From the NCBI RefSeq assembly GCF_012273895.1, contig NC_052126.1, positions 3,609,218 to 3,673,217 of the forward strand: DNA of 64,000 nucleotides, in the 5' to 3' direction. Made by a program: the position numbers and the translations under genes. Shown piece by piece: positions 51,801 through 58,700 of the stretch (the stretch's first letter is position 1; the number at the start of each line of letters is the position of its first letter). Origin of the DNA: Zerene cesonia. Taxonomy: Eukaryota > Arthropoda > Insecta > Lepidoptera > Pieridae. The notes beneath the pieces are model-generated. The model did no database searches. It saw nothing but the letters and a program-made list of their open reading frames with translations, and was not told the origin of the DNA.

Positions 51801-54800
51801 ATAGCGAATTTGGTCACGTATAAAATAATATGCCACTTCAGAAATACATGTGAAATGAGCAATGATAATAATCCAAATGACGCAAGCATTAAACATCATT
51901 TTAACTCTCCTAATATTATATATTTGAAAGTTTATAATCCGTAAATCTACCCTCATTATGTTTTGATCCCCTCATCTAGTTAGCGGGATTAACTGCTGAG
52001 AAGGATGATTAGGTTTATTCTATTATATTCTATCATTCAAAATAATGACTTCTAGAATCGACTTTTATCGTTAAAACAATAATTTTATATAGCAATATAA
52101 AAAAAAATGTGTGTTTGTTCAATTCGTGTCACAGCTGAAACATTTAATTAATTTCTGTTGATTTTCAGCGCAGTGTTTAGTTTCCAATTTTTTATTCAAA
52201 TATTGTGTTAAAATCTAAATTATAAAAGTTTAGGAACCAAATGAAATTAATACCTGTATTTGTAAATTATTTCTGAAACGTAAAATCGAAGCTCAAAGTT
52301 AAATTCAATTTATTTAATTTAATCAAGTAATGGACGCCTAAATCACTTTGAAAATACACTGTAACACTTTATTTTGATATTATTTATCTATAGTGATCTA
52401 GGCGTTGGTATATTATTTTATCACTGTACCCACATTTAAAAACTAAAGCATTTATAAATAATCATGCTACCAGAATTTAAAATAGGTGCTGTATTTTACA
52501 ATCTTCAGGCAAGAAACAACAATACAAATTAGTAGCATATTTCCACTATGTTTAATTAAATCCACCGTACTACGTATTCGGATCGAAACTTCGAGAACAT
52601 TGCTCACACCCAATCATGTGATTTTTCAATAAAGTCCAATCTTAAATGAAGTGGGGTCATAATCACGAACATCTGTCAATAACGCAGTGATTGTTACGTG
52701 CCTACGGCGTCCACTTGGTGCTGAAATCGAAATATTTTTCTGGCGAGCTTGCTGATTCGCCCGACACTTCAGTGGAGTGTTCGCTCGATTGCAGCGCTTA
52801 TAGCCACTCCGCTACACCTGGTTTGTTTGTGAATTCAGGAACTGGTAGATAGGTTATTATGCATGGGAGTACGCCATACTTAAATGCTGATATTAGGCAG
52901 AGGAAGTTGAATCAATCAATCTTTTATAACTATTTTTAATAGAGTATTTGCATAATTCAATTTCAATCTTTTCATGCGGATCAATGACAAAATGATGTAC
53001 CCTTCAATTGTTTATTTTACTAAGCTACTAAACTAGTGATCGTAATATACTATTTGACTTGTATACCATTTAAGTTTTATGTAAGGAGTTTTATAAGGTA
53101 AAAATGCGATTCTATTTTTGCGTCACAATTTTTAGAAGTTAATTAATTAAAGAGATATTAAGAAAACACTGTTCTTTGTTTTATTCGAGAAGTTCTAACA
53201 AATAGACATGTAACTATTTAACTTATAATACGATTTCTTCACAGCTACATCCCTGGTGACTTACGCGGGTGAGCGCTTTGACTTTGTGGTCGAGGCGAAC
53301 AATGAAATAGATAATTACTGGATTCGATTCCGCGGCCTGATGGACTGTGATGAGAGGTTCGTTTTCTCCAGAATTTCTTAGTTAATTGCATGTGTAAGGG
53401 CGTAAGTTTGTAACCCTTGTATATCTCAAGTCTCTAACTATCGACTTTTATCTAATACTAGCTGACCCGGTAAACGCTATTCTGCCCTACTCTTATCATT
53501 AAGGGGTATGAAAAATAGATGTTGACCGATTCTCAGATATACCCAATATGCACACACAATTTCATAAGATTTGGTCCAGCCGTTTCGGAGGGGTTTTGTA
53601 ACTGAAATTGTGATACGGGAATTTTATATATAAGATACATATAGATTGTAGTCATGGGAGAGTTGTATTTATTTATTATAATATGTTGTAATACATAGGT
53701 TCACAAAAGCGAAACAAGTGGCTGTATTGCATTACGAAGGCGCAATGGAAGTTGAACCGGCCGGCGATCCCACTTGGGAAGAACTGCATAATGAAGGACT
53801 TGTAAGTATTACTGACTAGCTGCGCCCCGCGGTTTCAACCGCGTAAGTCCGTATCCCGTAGGAATATCGGGATAAAAAGTTGCCTATATGTTATATCAGT
53901 TGTCCAGCTATCTACGTACCAAATTCCATTGCAATCGGTTCAGTAGTTTTTGCGTGAAAGAGTAATAAACACACATCCTTACAAACTTTCGCATTTATAA
54001 TCTTAGTAGGATAGGATTTTTTAAAGGACGAGGATTAAAATCATTCTTTATTTGTTTATTAACAATGAGACACGTACTACTGAGTAAAAATGGGAAAAGC
54101 GTAATAATATATTATTATGTAGTATGTTTACTATATGTATGTATATTATGAAGGGCTCTTGCAAGGATAGCTATTCAATTTAATTTAAGTTGTTTTCAGT
54201 TGTTAATAGATTAGATAATAGGTTGGTAATATCTTATCAACTTGGTAGAATAATGTTTTATACATTTTTTTTATTTCACAATGAGTATGTTAGATGTGCA
54301 TACAGGATAAATAAATATCATTATTTAACATTATATGTACCTTACAAGTGAATCAGGGACTTGACAAATGAGTTTTAATTACATTTTTTCATGTTTTCTT
54401 AAATATCTATACTTTATACCTTTATTTAAAATCTTTATGAAACAATTATTCAATAGATTCTTCATTTGTTTAAACTTGTTTAGAATAACAATTTAGTTAT
54501 CAATATAATCCATATTAATGAACTGTAAACATTGCCAGGTAATTAAACACTGTAGCCTACTGCCCTATTTAATGGAACATTTTTGGTCCATTTCTTCAGT
54601 AAATAATTAATTCAAACAGGCAAATAGCGTTTCAAATTGATCGAAGTTAAATCTTTAGGGAATGACCTAATTACGTTTTATATTACACCTTTATAAAGTG
54701 AAGAAATTATTATACACGATTAAAAAATATGTTTTATATAGTAATGTTTCTGAAGTTAAAAAACCTACGATTAATTGAATCTTCATTAATTACGAATCAT

Positions 54801-57800
54801 TCATTATTTTTTAAGTTAATCATTTATTATTTATTTTGAAAAGTTTTAGAACATTTTATTCTTAAATTTGGATGAAAGACTACGATAGAGACATAACTCA
54901 ATAGTCAAGAAGCAATCTTTGAAAATTTCCACCATATTAATCAATACAAAGTCTATTAACTCAGATTGCACCAACAAACGTGAGAGGCCAGGTGCTAAGA
55001 CAAACGATTAATTCAACTAAGGGGACACGAGTTTTGCGTATCAATTTAACTTGGTGAATAGTTCAATCGAGGATCTGTGTGTTTTGCGAGGAATACATCT
55101 TCAGAGTCTGAGCTTAGCTTTGGGTTTTGGTCTAAATAATATATAGTTCGAAGACGGCCTCTATGGTTTTGAGTTAAACTTGTATTTACGACAAATCGTG
55201 TATAATATATCCAGTACGTACGATATAAAAGCTAACCTGAACCTACAATACCTTAACGTACGGTACGTTACCTTGGTATTTAAGTAGGGTATTGGGGAGT
55301 ATCTTTCGTTCTTTTTAATACCTTAGTATTATATAATATTTTAATAATCATATACAATATCTAAAAATTATAAGGGCATTATAAGTACATTTACATTGTA
55401 ATACTGATGACTGATGATAACAATTTAGATTCTGTAGAAACAAAACCACCTAGTAGCAACATTTTACTTTTTCTTCAGCACATTTTTTCATTTATAAATT
55501 AATTTTAGGACCAGTAACAAAATATTGCCTTTTATATTTATTCCATCGAACAATTCAATTAAAATGGAGATAATAATATCAAAATAAATGAAACACCGCC
55601 AATACTAGTCCAAAATTAGTATTTTGTAGCTTTAAAAAGTTGCATGAAATTAAAAATGGAAGTAAAATTTATAATAATTCATTCCGAAACCTGAGAGCGA
55701 AAGAAAGGTAACAACGTAGTGTCATATTGCAGTATTGTTGATATGAAAATGGGAAAATGGCTATCTATGGAATGTTTTGTTTCAAATCATGAAAACTAAA
55801 AAACATTTTATTCTGGCTATATTATAGGAAATATTGAATGATTATGTATACAGAATAGGTACTTTATTAGTTTATTTTATTGTATACCAATAAATTAAAC
55901 TAATAAGGATTCCGCTTAGTACACATAGAGCTAACCTTTACTTTAATAATATTTTATACGTAGGTACCTTATACCAACAATTTAATTAACTACAGCATTG
56001 TTAAATGGGTAAATAACGGTATAGTTAGCTGCATCTGTGTACAAGAAGATAACCGAATAAGAATTTTCTAATTCCAACTATAACTCCGGGTTAAATTTCG
56101 AAGTTATTTTTAAAAGTTTAAAAGAGTAGCAAGTGAAAACGGTTCACATAAATACTAGTAAAGAGGCGACAAAATTTCAATTACTTTAAAGCCAGTCTAA
56201 GCTGTGTTAAGTATTGGATGGTTTTATAGTTGCTCCGAGATATTCCACTTTATGGCAAGTGAGGTTTCAAACGCTTCTAAATAAGTATATTTATTACTTA
56301 AACTTTCTGATCATTAAAAAGCAGCTCGCAGATAAATTGTTTATTCTTTAGACGCTCAAATCATTATACAAGCAATGAATTTGCTTTTATTCTTGCAATG
56401 CAGTTCTTCGAATGGTTTCTCTCCATAGACTAACGATCTAATATAAACTCATTGGTGCTTAACTCAGTAATACTATTGTTTGTTTGCTGTTTACTCAGTT
56501 CGAATGAAGAAAATATTTAAAGATATATGTACATTGGAATCACAATATGATTTTATTTTATCATAACCACAGATTAGAGAGAATTAAACGTATTATAATA
56601 CATGATTAGGTACTTCAAATAAGAAATTAAAAAAAAAATGTAGTATATTTTTTTGGACAACTATACATAGAATTAAAAACAGAAACAAAAATTATCTTAA
56701 AAACATAGAAAAAAGTCTATCACTACTCGCTTTAGAATCTATAAAAATTTATTTACTAGTTACATGTACATGGTCTTAAACGAAAGGCTCACTAATATTA
56801 TGCCATCATTACTGTAAGAAAATCGTATTTAAAATAAAACTATCAATTACATAAGTAAATATCTACACTAAATTTTTTTTTCAGCAATTAAACGCTTTAA
56901 ACAAAGGCGAAGAAGACGAGGAAACAATAAGCGTAGCCGAAATGAAGTCGCTGCAAGGATATGACGAGAGTTTGAAAGAGGTGGCCGATTATCAGTTCTA
57001 CGTCGCGTACGATTTCTATCCGAAGAACAATTCGCATTTCCACAAATCACCGTACTATGGGTATTATCAAGGTATTTTTTTTTTTTTTTTTAAATGTCAT
57101 AGCGCACTGAGCTTGTGGTTCGCCTGATGGTAAGCGATCACCACCGCCCATGAACATTCGCAAAGGTAGTGCCTTTACGAATGTGCTGTCCGCTTTTATG
57201 GGATAAGGGAAAAGGAAAGGATTAAAGACTGGAAAGAAGGAATGGACTGGGATGGGTGAGGAAAAGGAAACGGGCCTCCGGCTCCCCCACTCACCGTACG
57301 AAACACAGTGGCATGCCACTATTTCACGCCGGTTTTCTGTGGGGGTGTGGTACTTCCCCAGTGCGAGCTGGCCCTATTCGTGCCGAAGCGTGCTCGACTA
57401 CCACAATAGAGATAGATCCTTCATCGGTTATAAATATTAATCTTTACTTAAATGGTTTGAACTTGAACAGATTAACTTTGCCTATAATACCATTATCATT
57501 ATCAATGTCATATTTTCCACAGTTCCCGAACCGAACAACCGCTTATACACGCCTCAGCTGAACCACATCAGCATGAAAATGCCTTCCAGCCCACTGCTCG
57601 TGTCGAGACCATCATCAGATAACTTCTGCAACTCCTCCAGTATCGCAGAATCCTGCAAAGAAGGCTTCTGTGAGTGTTCCCACGTGCTCTCAGTAAAACG
57701 TAACGCAGTCGTAGAAGTAATTATCGTAGACGAAGGAGTTACTTTCGATGCAAATCACCCTTTCCACTTGCACGGCCATTATTTTAGAGTAGTCGGTATG

Positions 57801-58265
57801 AGACGGCTGGCTAGCGAAATAACAGTAGATGAAATTAAAGCGTATGACGCGGCCGGTCTGATGAAACGTAATCTTAAAAATGCTCCATTAAAGGATACGG
57901 TGACGGTACCGGACGGTGGTTATACGATAATAAGGTTCAAAGCTGATAATCCCGGTTATTGGTTGTTCCATTGTCACATAGAATTTCACGTAGAAGTCGG
58001 TATGGCTCTAGTGTTTAAGGTCGGTGATGAGAAAGATTTCGTACCAGTGCCGAGAGATTTTCCCACTTGCGGCAGCTACATGCCGGATAATATGCTAGAA
58101 CATGAAACGACACCTAAACCTAGTGACAGTGATAATCAATATATATCTATAACGCATTGGTGGCCGGTGGTCTATCTTAATAATACGACGTCAGCTGCGG
58201 CTCAAATCACATCGCCGGCTTTCGTTGTCTTATACGTTTGGCTAATTAGAATTCTCATAACGTAA
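24817..58265 (+). CDS. Laccase-type multicopper oxidase (laccase-1/MCO1-like), 10 coding exons, 815 aa
   Basis: Copper oxidase that in this family couples one-electron oxidation of phenols, ascorbate or metal ions to reduction of O2 to water. The spliced CDS is 24817-24871, 36855-37477, 38988-39145, 39670-39813, 44839-45037, 46254-46377, 53245-53356, 53699-53801, 56885-57071 and 57523-58265, in frame throughout. Residues 1-20 form a signal peptide (likely cut after VYA). Residues 21-155 are an acidic, Thr-rich extension with a KRR site at 106-108, and 159-203 are the insect-laccase Cys-rich region. Copper ligands are H249/H251 (HWHG), H293/H295 (WHSH), H647/H650/H652 (HPFHLHGH) and H718-C719-H720, H724, M729 (HCHIEFHVEVGM). 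N-glycosylation sequons include N194, N283, N373, N419 and N605. Residues 797-815 are a hydrophobic tail, possibly a GPI signal. The wording around HWHG (GTPYMDGTPYITQCPI) fits laccase-1/MCO1 better than the cuticle-tanning laccase-2. The substrate is not deducible, and the subgroup call is from memory of family motifs. Confidence 0.95.
26488..26605 (+). repeat. Possible tRNA-derived SINE remnant
   Basis: TAGTCCAGTGGCCTGG resembles an A box, and GTGTTCGATATCCTGG about 85 nt later resembles a B box. The spacing is too long for a tRNA, so at best this is a decayed SINE. Confidence 0.25.
27703..27828 (-). mobile_element. MITE-like element, family M1 (reversed copy)
   Basis: Shares with 39,496-39,649 the motifs AACGCGATTTATTCATTATA, TTAATCCGACGTTTC, CAGCGAGCGTGGTCACGG and an end at AAAGTTTTTAATTTCTA. 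It is reversed relative to that copy and its left TIR is decayed. Confidence 0.65.
28248..28274. repeat. Perfect palindrome, 13-bp arms, 1-nt centre
   Basis: CAAATGTGTTGCT at 28,248-28,260 is exactly complementary to 28,262-28,274, with T at 28,261. It lies in an A+T-rich part of intron 1 with no known repeat around it. Confidence 0.9.
28843..29020 (+). mobile_element. Helitron-like short element, family H1
   Basis: CTAGCTGCGCCCCGTGG to CGCATTTATAATATTAGTAT, with a nine-unit AC run before the end. There are small deletions in the head and before the CAGTAGTTTTTGCGT core. Confidence 0.72.
31489..31891 (+). mobile_element. 5'-truncated LINE: C-terminus of a CR1/Jockey-type reverse transcriptase ORF plus poly(A)
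   Basis: One frame stays open from about 31,489 to a TAA at 31,837-31,839. It reads through DVASLCIFYRIYHRAFSSEE, LFGTIPAAEFHLRTTRHKL, WRSSTVRFRRNFLPRTTPLW, NDLPASAFPNHYDLGLFKNR and LKGRQHSRNSPGCVDAYGRR. These are the hallmark C-terminal blocks of lepidopteran non-LTR retrotransposon ORF2. A short 3' UTR and an A run of about 19 nt (31,880-31,898) follow. The reverse transcriptase and endonuclease bodies are absent. The open frame suggests a fairly recent insertion in intron 1. Confidence 0.8.
32736..32934 (-). mobile_element. Helitron-like short element, family H1
   Basis: Reversed and complete: TCCTACTAATATTATAAATG at the left end, GGGCGCAACTAG at the right, with the core motifs preserved. 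The open frame running rightwards from 32,912 begins inside it and is not a gene. Confidence 0.8.
36855..37477 (+). CDS. Laccase coding exon 2 (residues 19-226)
   Basis: The acceptor TTTGTTTCAG precedes 36,855 and the first two bases complete Tyr19. It encodes the end of the signal peptide, the acidic Thr/Lys-rich extension (about 21-155) and the cysteine-rich domain: HPCLREC at 157-163, ICYYHFNLEWY at 171-181 and CPYNETDC at 191-198. It ends at KMPGPAIE in phase 0 before GTAATT. Translation read past 37,477 runs into intron and stops at 37,636. That is read-through and not an alternative protein. Confidence 0.95.
37478..38987 (+). other. Laccase intron 2 (1,510 bp)
   Basis: GTAATT...TTGACAG. 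A+T-rich, with one S1 SINE-like insertion (38,670-38,941) ending 46 bp before the acceptor. Nothing else is recognised. Confidence 0.9.
38670..38941 (-). mobile_element. S1 SINE-like element (reversed)
   Basis: Reading left to right: GCGGGCAACTGAGCTGGTGG, a hairpin stem GCAGAGG/CCTCTGC at 38,746-38,764, a purine-rich middle, GTGGGGGTGTGGTACTTCTC, then CGAACACATG near the head. The A tail is reduced. It lies immediately upstream of the exon 3 acceptor. Confidence 0.75.
38988..39145 (+). CDS. Laccase coding exon 3 (residues 227-279)
   Basis: Starts VCQHDRIIVDVEN and carries the first copper motif HWHG (H249, H251), followed by QHQRGTPYMDGTPYITQCPI. It ends in phase 2 before GTATGT. The reverse-strand open frame overlapping this exon is a shadow. 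Confidence 0.96.
39146..39669 (+). other. Laccase intron 3 (524 bp)
   Basis: GTATGT...TATCTAG. Contains an M1 MITE (39,496-39,649) whose right inverted repeat ends 20 bp before the exon. Confidence 0.92.
39496..39649. mobile_element. MITE-like element M1 with 29-bp terminal inverted repeats
   Basis: 39,496-39,524 and 39,621-39,649 are 29-bp perfect inverted repeats (outer ATTTAGAAATTAAAAAC, inner TTTTTAACGGAT). The interior holds GTGACCACGCTCGCTGTAAA and TCGAAACGTCGGGTTAATAA. Related copies are at 47,741-47,890 (same orientation) and 27,703-27,828 (reversed). No open frame, so it is non-autonomous. The superfamily is undetermined. Confidence 0.85.
39670..39813 (+). CDS. Laccase coding exon 4 (residues 279-327)
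   Basis: Encodes YQFNASEAGTHFWHSHSGMQ with ligands H293 and H295, then RADGAAGAFVIRKPKSQDP and YDYD. It ends in phase 2 before GTACGT. The third positions are almost all G or C from about 39,700 to 39,790, unlike the other exons. Confidence 0.96.
40606..40735 (-). mobile_element. Retroelement 3' tail fragment (reversed)
   Basis: A T run followed by CAACACACGTTTGACCACAA, CCCGCCAGATGGGAAACGGC and CACGTCTGCCTAGAAGGTGC, a motif order I recognise from poly(A)-ended lepidopteran repeats. The parent clade is uncertain. Confidence 0.45.
41775..41880 (-). mobile_element. S1 SINE-like element, 3' fragment (reversed)
   Basis: GGTCGCCTGGTGGTAAGCGA, then CATAAACATTTGCAGAG and CTACCTCTGCAG, which keeps a CAGAG/CTCTG mini-hairpin. 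The rest of the element is missing. Confidence 0.5.
42165..42300 (-). mobile_element. Short interspersed repeat, family D (reversed)
   Basis: CTGAAACGGCTGGACCGATT, ATTTTGTGTGCATATTGGGT and ATTTTTCATACCCCTAAATA are the reverse complement of the body at 53,457-53,636. Confidence 0.65.
42550..42621 (+). repeat. Left inverted repeat flanking the assembly gap
   Basis: 72 bp starting TAGTCCGGTCAATTTAGAC and running to the gap edge. Apart from one indel-rich stretch near 42,568-42,585, it is the reverse complement of 43,632-43,693. Confidence 0.9.
42622..43621. other. Assembly gap (1,000 N)
   Basis: Exactly 1,000 N, a conventional unknown-length placeholder. Both flanks are arms of one inverted repeat, so the missing sequence is probably the body of a transposon or the rest of a palindrome. 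Open frames reported through it are meaningless. Confidence 0.99.
43622..43693 (-). repeat. Right inverted repeat flanking the assembly gap
   Basis: Begins TTTAAACAACTTCACAGAAA and ends GACCGGACTA. The bases just outside the two ends (TTA on each side) could be a 3-bp target duplication. Confidence 0.9.
43920..44014 (-). mobile_element. H2 element fragment (reversed, internally deleted)
   Basis: TAAAAAGTTGAAGAGATGTT and TTGAACGCGCTAAAATCCG, then TATTACGGGCGAAGCCGGGA up to CCGCTAGC. The central AATAAATGG segment is lost. Confidence 0.55.
44839..45037 (+). CDS. Laccase coding exon 5 (residues 327-393)
   Basis: Encodes SDHVMLITDWIHELSVGMF, then HHHSLGDNKPPTLLINGVGR, a strongly conserved insect-laccase block. 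It contains sequons N373-D-T and N376-K-S. It ends FNVEQ in phase 0 before GTAAGT. Confidence 0.95.
45130..45252 (+). mobile_element. Helitron-like short element, H3-type fragment
   Basis: CATCCGATTCGGTTCAG, then GAGGAGACAGACAAACAG, and the end TTTTGCATTTATAATATTAG. Only the 3' part is clear. Confidence 0.5.
45600..45720 (+). mobile_element. Diverged LINE tail
   Basis: CACGTCGGTTCTTTTTATAG and CAGCTACTTTCCAAACCAGT parallel the better-preserved copy at 11,046-11,180. Confidence 0.35.
46254..46377 (+). CDS. Laccase coding exon 6 (residues 394-435)
   Basis: Encodes GYKYRFRVINAEFLNCPIEM and SVDGHNITILASDGYDLEPI, the middle cupredoxin domain. The sequon is N419-I-T. It ends in phase 1 before GTAAGT. 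Confidence 0.95.
47741..47890. mobile_element. MITE-like element M1
   Basis: Same orientation and interior as 39,496-39,649 (CCGTGACCACGCTCGCTGTA, GTTCGAAACGTCGGGTTAAT). The inverted repeats have several mismatches, so this copy is older. Confidence 0.8.
50606..50872 (-). mobile_element. S1 SINE-like element (reversed)
   Basis: T run, CAATGGAGCTGGTGGGTCGC, a purine-rich middle, CTCCCCCACTCACCGAACG, GTCTTCTGTGGGGGTGTGGC and GCCGAAGCATGCTCGACTCC at the head. The hairpin segment is deleted. The open frames over it on both strands are repeat-derived. Confidence 0.75.
51001..51092 (-). mobile_element. S1 SINE-like element, 3' fragment (reversed)
   Basis: T run, then AGCATGGAGCTGGTGGGTCG and CCAGCACCGCCGATAAACGC. 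It is cut off sharply where the 58-bp tandem repeat begins. Confidence 0.65.
51093..51250. repeat. 58-bp tandem repeat, about 2.7 units, each with a hairpin
   Basis: Units start at 51,093, 51,151 and 51,209, the third incomplete. In the first unit, 51,112-51,127 and 51,133-51,148 are perfectly complementary 16-bp arms around a 5-nt loop (TTATA). The units are nearly identical, which suggests recent duplication. Confidence 0.93.
51267..51308. repeat. Palindrome, 19-bp perfect arms, 4-nt loop
   Basis: TTTTGGGACAAAATAAGAT at 51,267-51,285 is complementary to 51,290-51,308 around the loop GCTG. It lies 17 bp from the tandem hairpin array. Confidence 0.95.
52694..52822 (-). repeat. tRNA-like SINE remnant
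   Basis: On the minus strand GTAGCGGAGTGGCTATAAGC resembles a tRNA A-box region, followed by CGCTGCAATCGAGCGAACAC and a degraded B-box-like GTGTCGGGCGAATC. No intact tRNA fold. Confidence 0.35.
53245..53356 (+). CDS. Laccase coding exon 7 (residues 435-472)
   Basis: Encodes TSLVTYAGERFDFVVEANN and YWIRFRGLMDCDE, the end of the middle cupredoxin domain. It ends in phase 2 before GTTCGT, a less common donor that keeps the reading frame. Confidence 0.95.
53357..53698 (+). other. Laccase intron 7 (342 bp)
   Basis: GTTCGT...TACATAG. More than half of it is a family D repeat (53,457-53,636). Confidence 0.92.
53457..53636 (+). mobile_element. Short interspersed repeat, family D
   Basis: Begins ACTAGCTGACCCGGTAAACG, continues AAGGGGTATGAAAAATAGAT and CCCAATATGCACACACAAT, and ends near TTTATATATAAGAT. 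It is the forward counterpart of 42,165-42,300. Confidence 0.7.
53699..53801 (+). CDS. Laccase coding exon 8 (residues 472-506)
   Basis: Encodes FTKAKQVAVLHYEGAMEVEP and AGDPTWEELHNEGL, ending in phase 0 before GTAAGT. Confidence 0.95.
53802..56884 (+). other. Laccase intron 8 (3,083 bp)
   Basis: GTAAGT...TTTTTTCAG. An H1 element begins only 14 bp after the donor (53,816-54,012). The remainder, 54,013-56,870, is A+T-rich with no recognised element or exon. Confidence 0.9.
53816..54012 (+). mobile_element. Helitron-like short element, family H1 (well preserved)
   Basis: CTAGCTGCGCCCCGCGG through TATCCCGTAGGAATATCGGG and CAGTAGTTTTTGCGTG to the end TTTATAATCTTAGTAGGA. It is among the closest to a consensus in this window. 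Confidence 0.85.
56885..57071 (+). CDS. Laccase coding exon 9 (residues 507-569)
   Basis: Encodes QLNALNKGEEDEETISVAEM, an acidic linker, then VADYQFYVAYDFYPKNNSHF and YYGYYQ. It ends in phase 1 at GTATTT. The 3' exon continues PEPNNRLYTPQLNHIS, which fits the family. Confidence 0.94.
57072..57522 (+). other. Laccase intron 9 (451 bp), mostly SINE
   Basis: GTATTT...TTTCCACAG. About three quarters of it is a reversed S1 element whose T run starts at intron position +4. Confidence 0.92.
57075..57405 (-). mobile_element. S1 SINE-like element, near full length (reversed), abutting a splice donor
   Basis: The minus-strand head is TGTGGTAGTCGAGCACGCTT, followed by the conserved CCCCCACAGAAAACCGGCGT block, a pyrimidine-rich middle, a hairpin (57,155-57,183 on the plus strand) and a 17-nt A tail (T at 57,075-57,091). 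It is the longest copy in the window. The open frames across it on both strands are not genes. Confidence 0.85.
57523..58265 (+). CDS. Laccase terminal coding exon (residues 569-815)
   Basis: Carries the third cupredoxin domain: HPFHLHGHYF (H647, H650, H652), KDTVTVPDGGYTIIRFKADN and WLFHCHIEFHVEVGMALVFK (H718, C719, H720, H724, M729). After PVPRDFPTCGSYMP the tail becomes Ser/Thr-rich, then TTSAAAQ (790-796) and a hydrophobic end FVVLYVWLIRILIT. The stop TAA is at 58,263-58,265. Confidence 0.97.
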
Positions 58266-58700
58266 TAGTTACAGTTGGTTCGTTTGTAAGGTTCGAACAA
58301 ATGTTAATTGTGTGTCGTTTTCACCTGTTATTCGGAGAGGACGTTTTTTGTACTTATCGATAATGTGCTATGTTTAATTTATTTAAAATAACTTTTATAC
58401 CGCGACCAGTTTTATTTATTGGACAGTACTTAGGTTCGTGTTTGTGTATTTATTCCGTTTTTGGTGATTCAATATTGAATATCGAAATATTATCGTACGT
58501 TGTGTCGATGTCAGCTTCTGTAAATATTTCTCCGTCTGTGATCTATCCGCGTGCCTTGCCAAAATATGGGACATTTTGAAAAAATGTTCTTCTTGTAACG
58601 ATTATGGATGTCGCTGATGATATGTGATATTATTTAGTTTTAAGATAGTTTTAAGGTTGTCTTGTATTAAAGATGTATTAATAAAGTTCCAAATATGATT
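58266..58700 (+). other. Laccase 3' UTR
   Basis: Non-coding A+T-rich sequence between the stop codon and the first polyadenylation signal. The small open frame at 58,370-58,579 has no recognisable features. Confidence 0.7.
58680..58685 (+). terminator. Polyadenylation signal AATAAA
   Basis: First canonical AATAAA downstream of the stop (about 415 bp), followed by T/G-rich sequence from about 58,718. A second AATAAA lies at 58,797-58,802 and could serve as an alternative. Confidence 0.65.

Larger units (their letters stand above)
46378..53244 (+). other. Laccase intron 6 (6,867 bp)
   Basis: GTAAGT...TTCACAG. Contains an M1 MITE (47,741), S1 copies (50,606 and 51,001), a 58-bp hairpin tandem repeat with a neighbouring palindrome (51,093-51,308) and a tRNA-like SINE remnant (52,694). 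The stretches 46,400-47,700, 47,900-50,600 and 51,310-52,690 show no recognised element and no alternative laccase exon. Confidence 0.85.

Noticed and set aside
46378..53244. Search for alternative or duplicated laccase exons in the long intron 6
   Set aside because: No segment with HWHG, WHSH or HCH-type motifs or exon-like frames between splice sites was found by eye.
57047..57561. Open frames across intron 9 on both strands
   Set aside because: Produced by the S1 insertion and partial overlap with the last laccase exon in the wrong frame.
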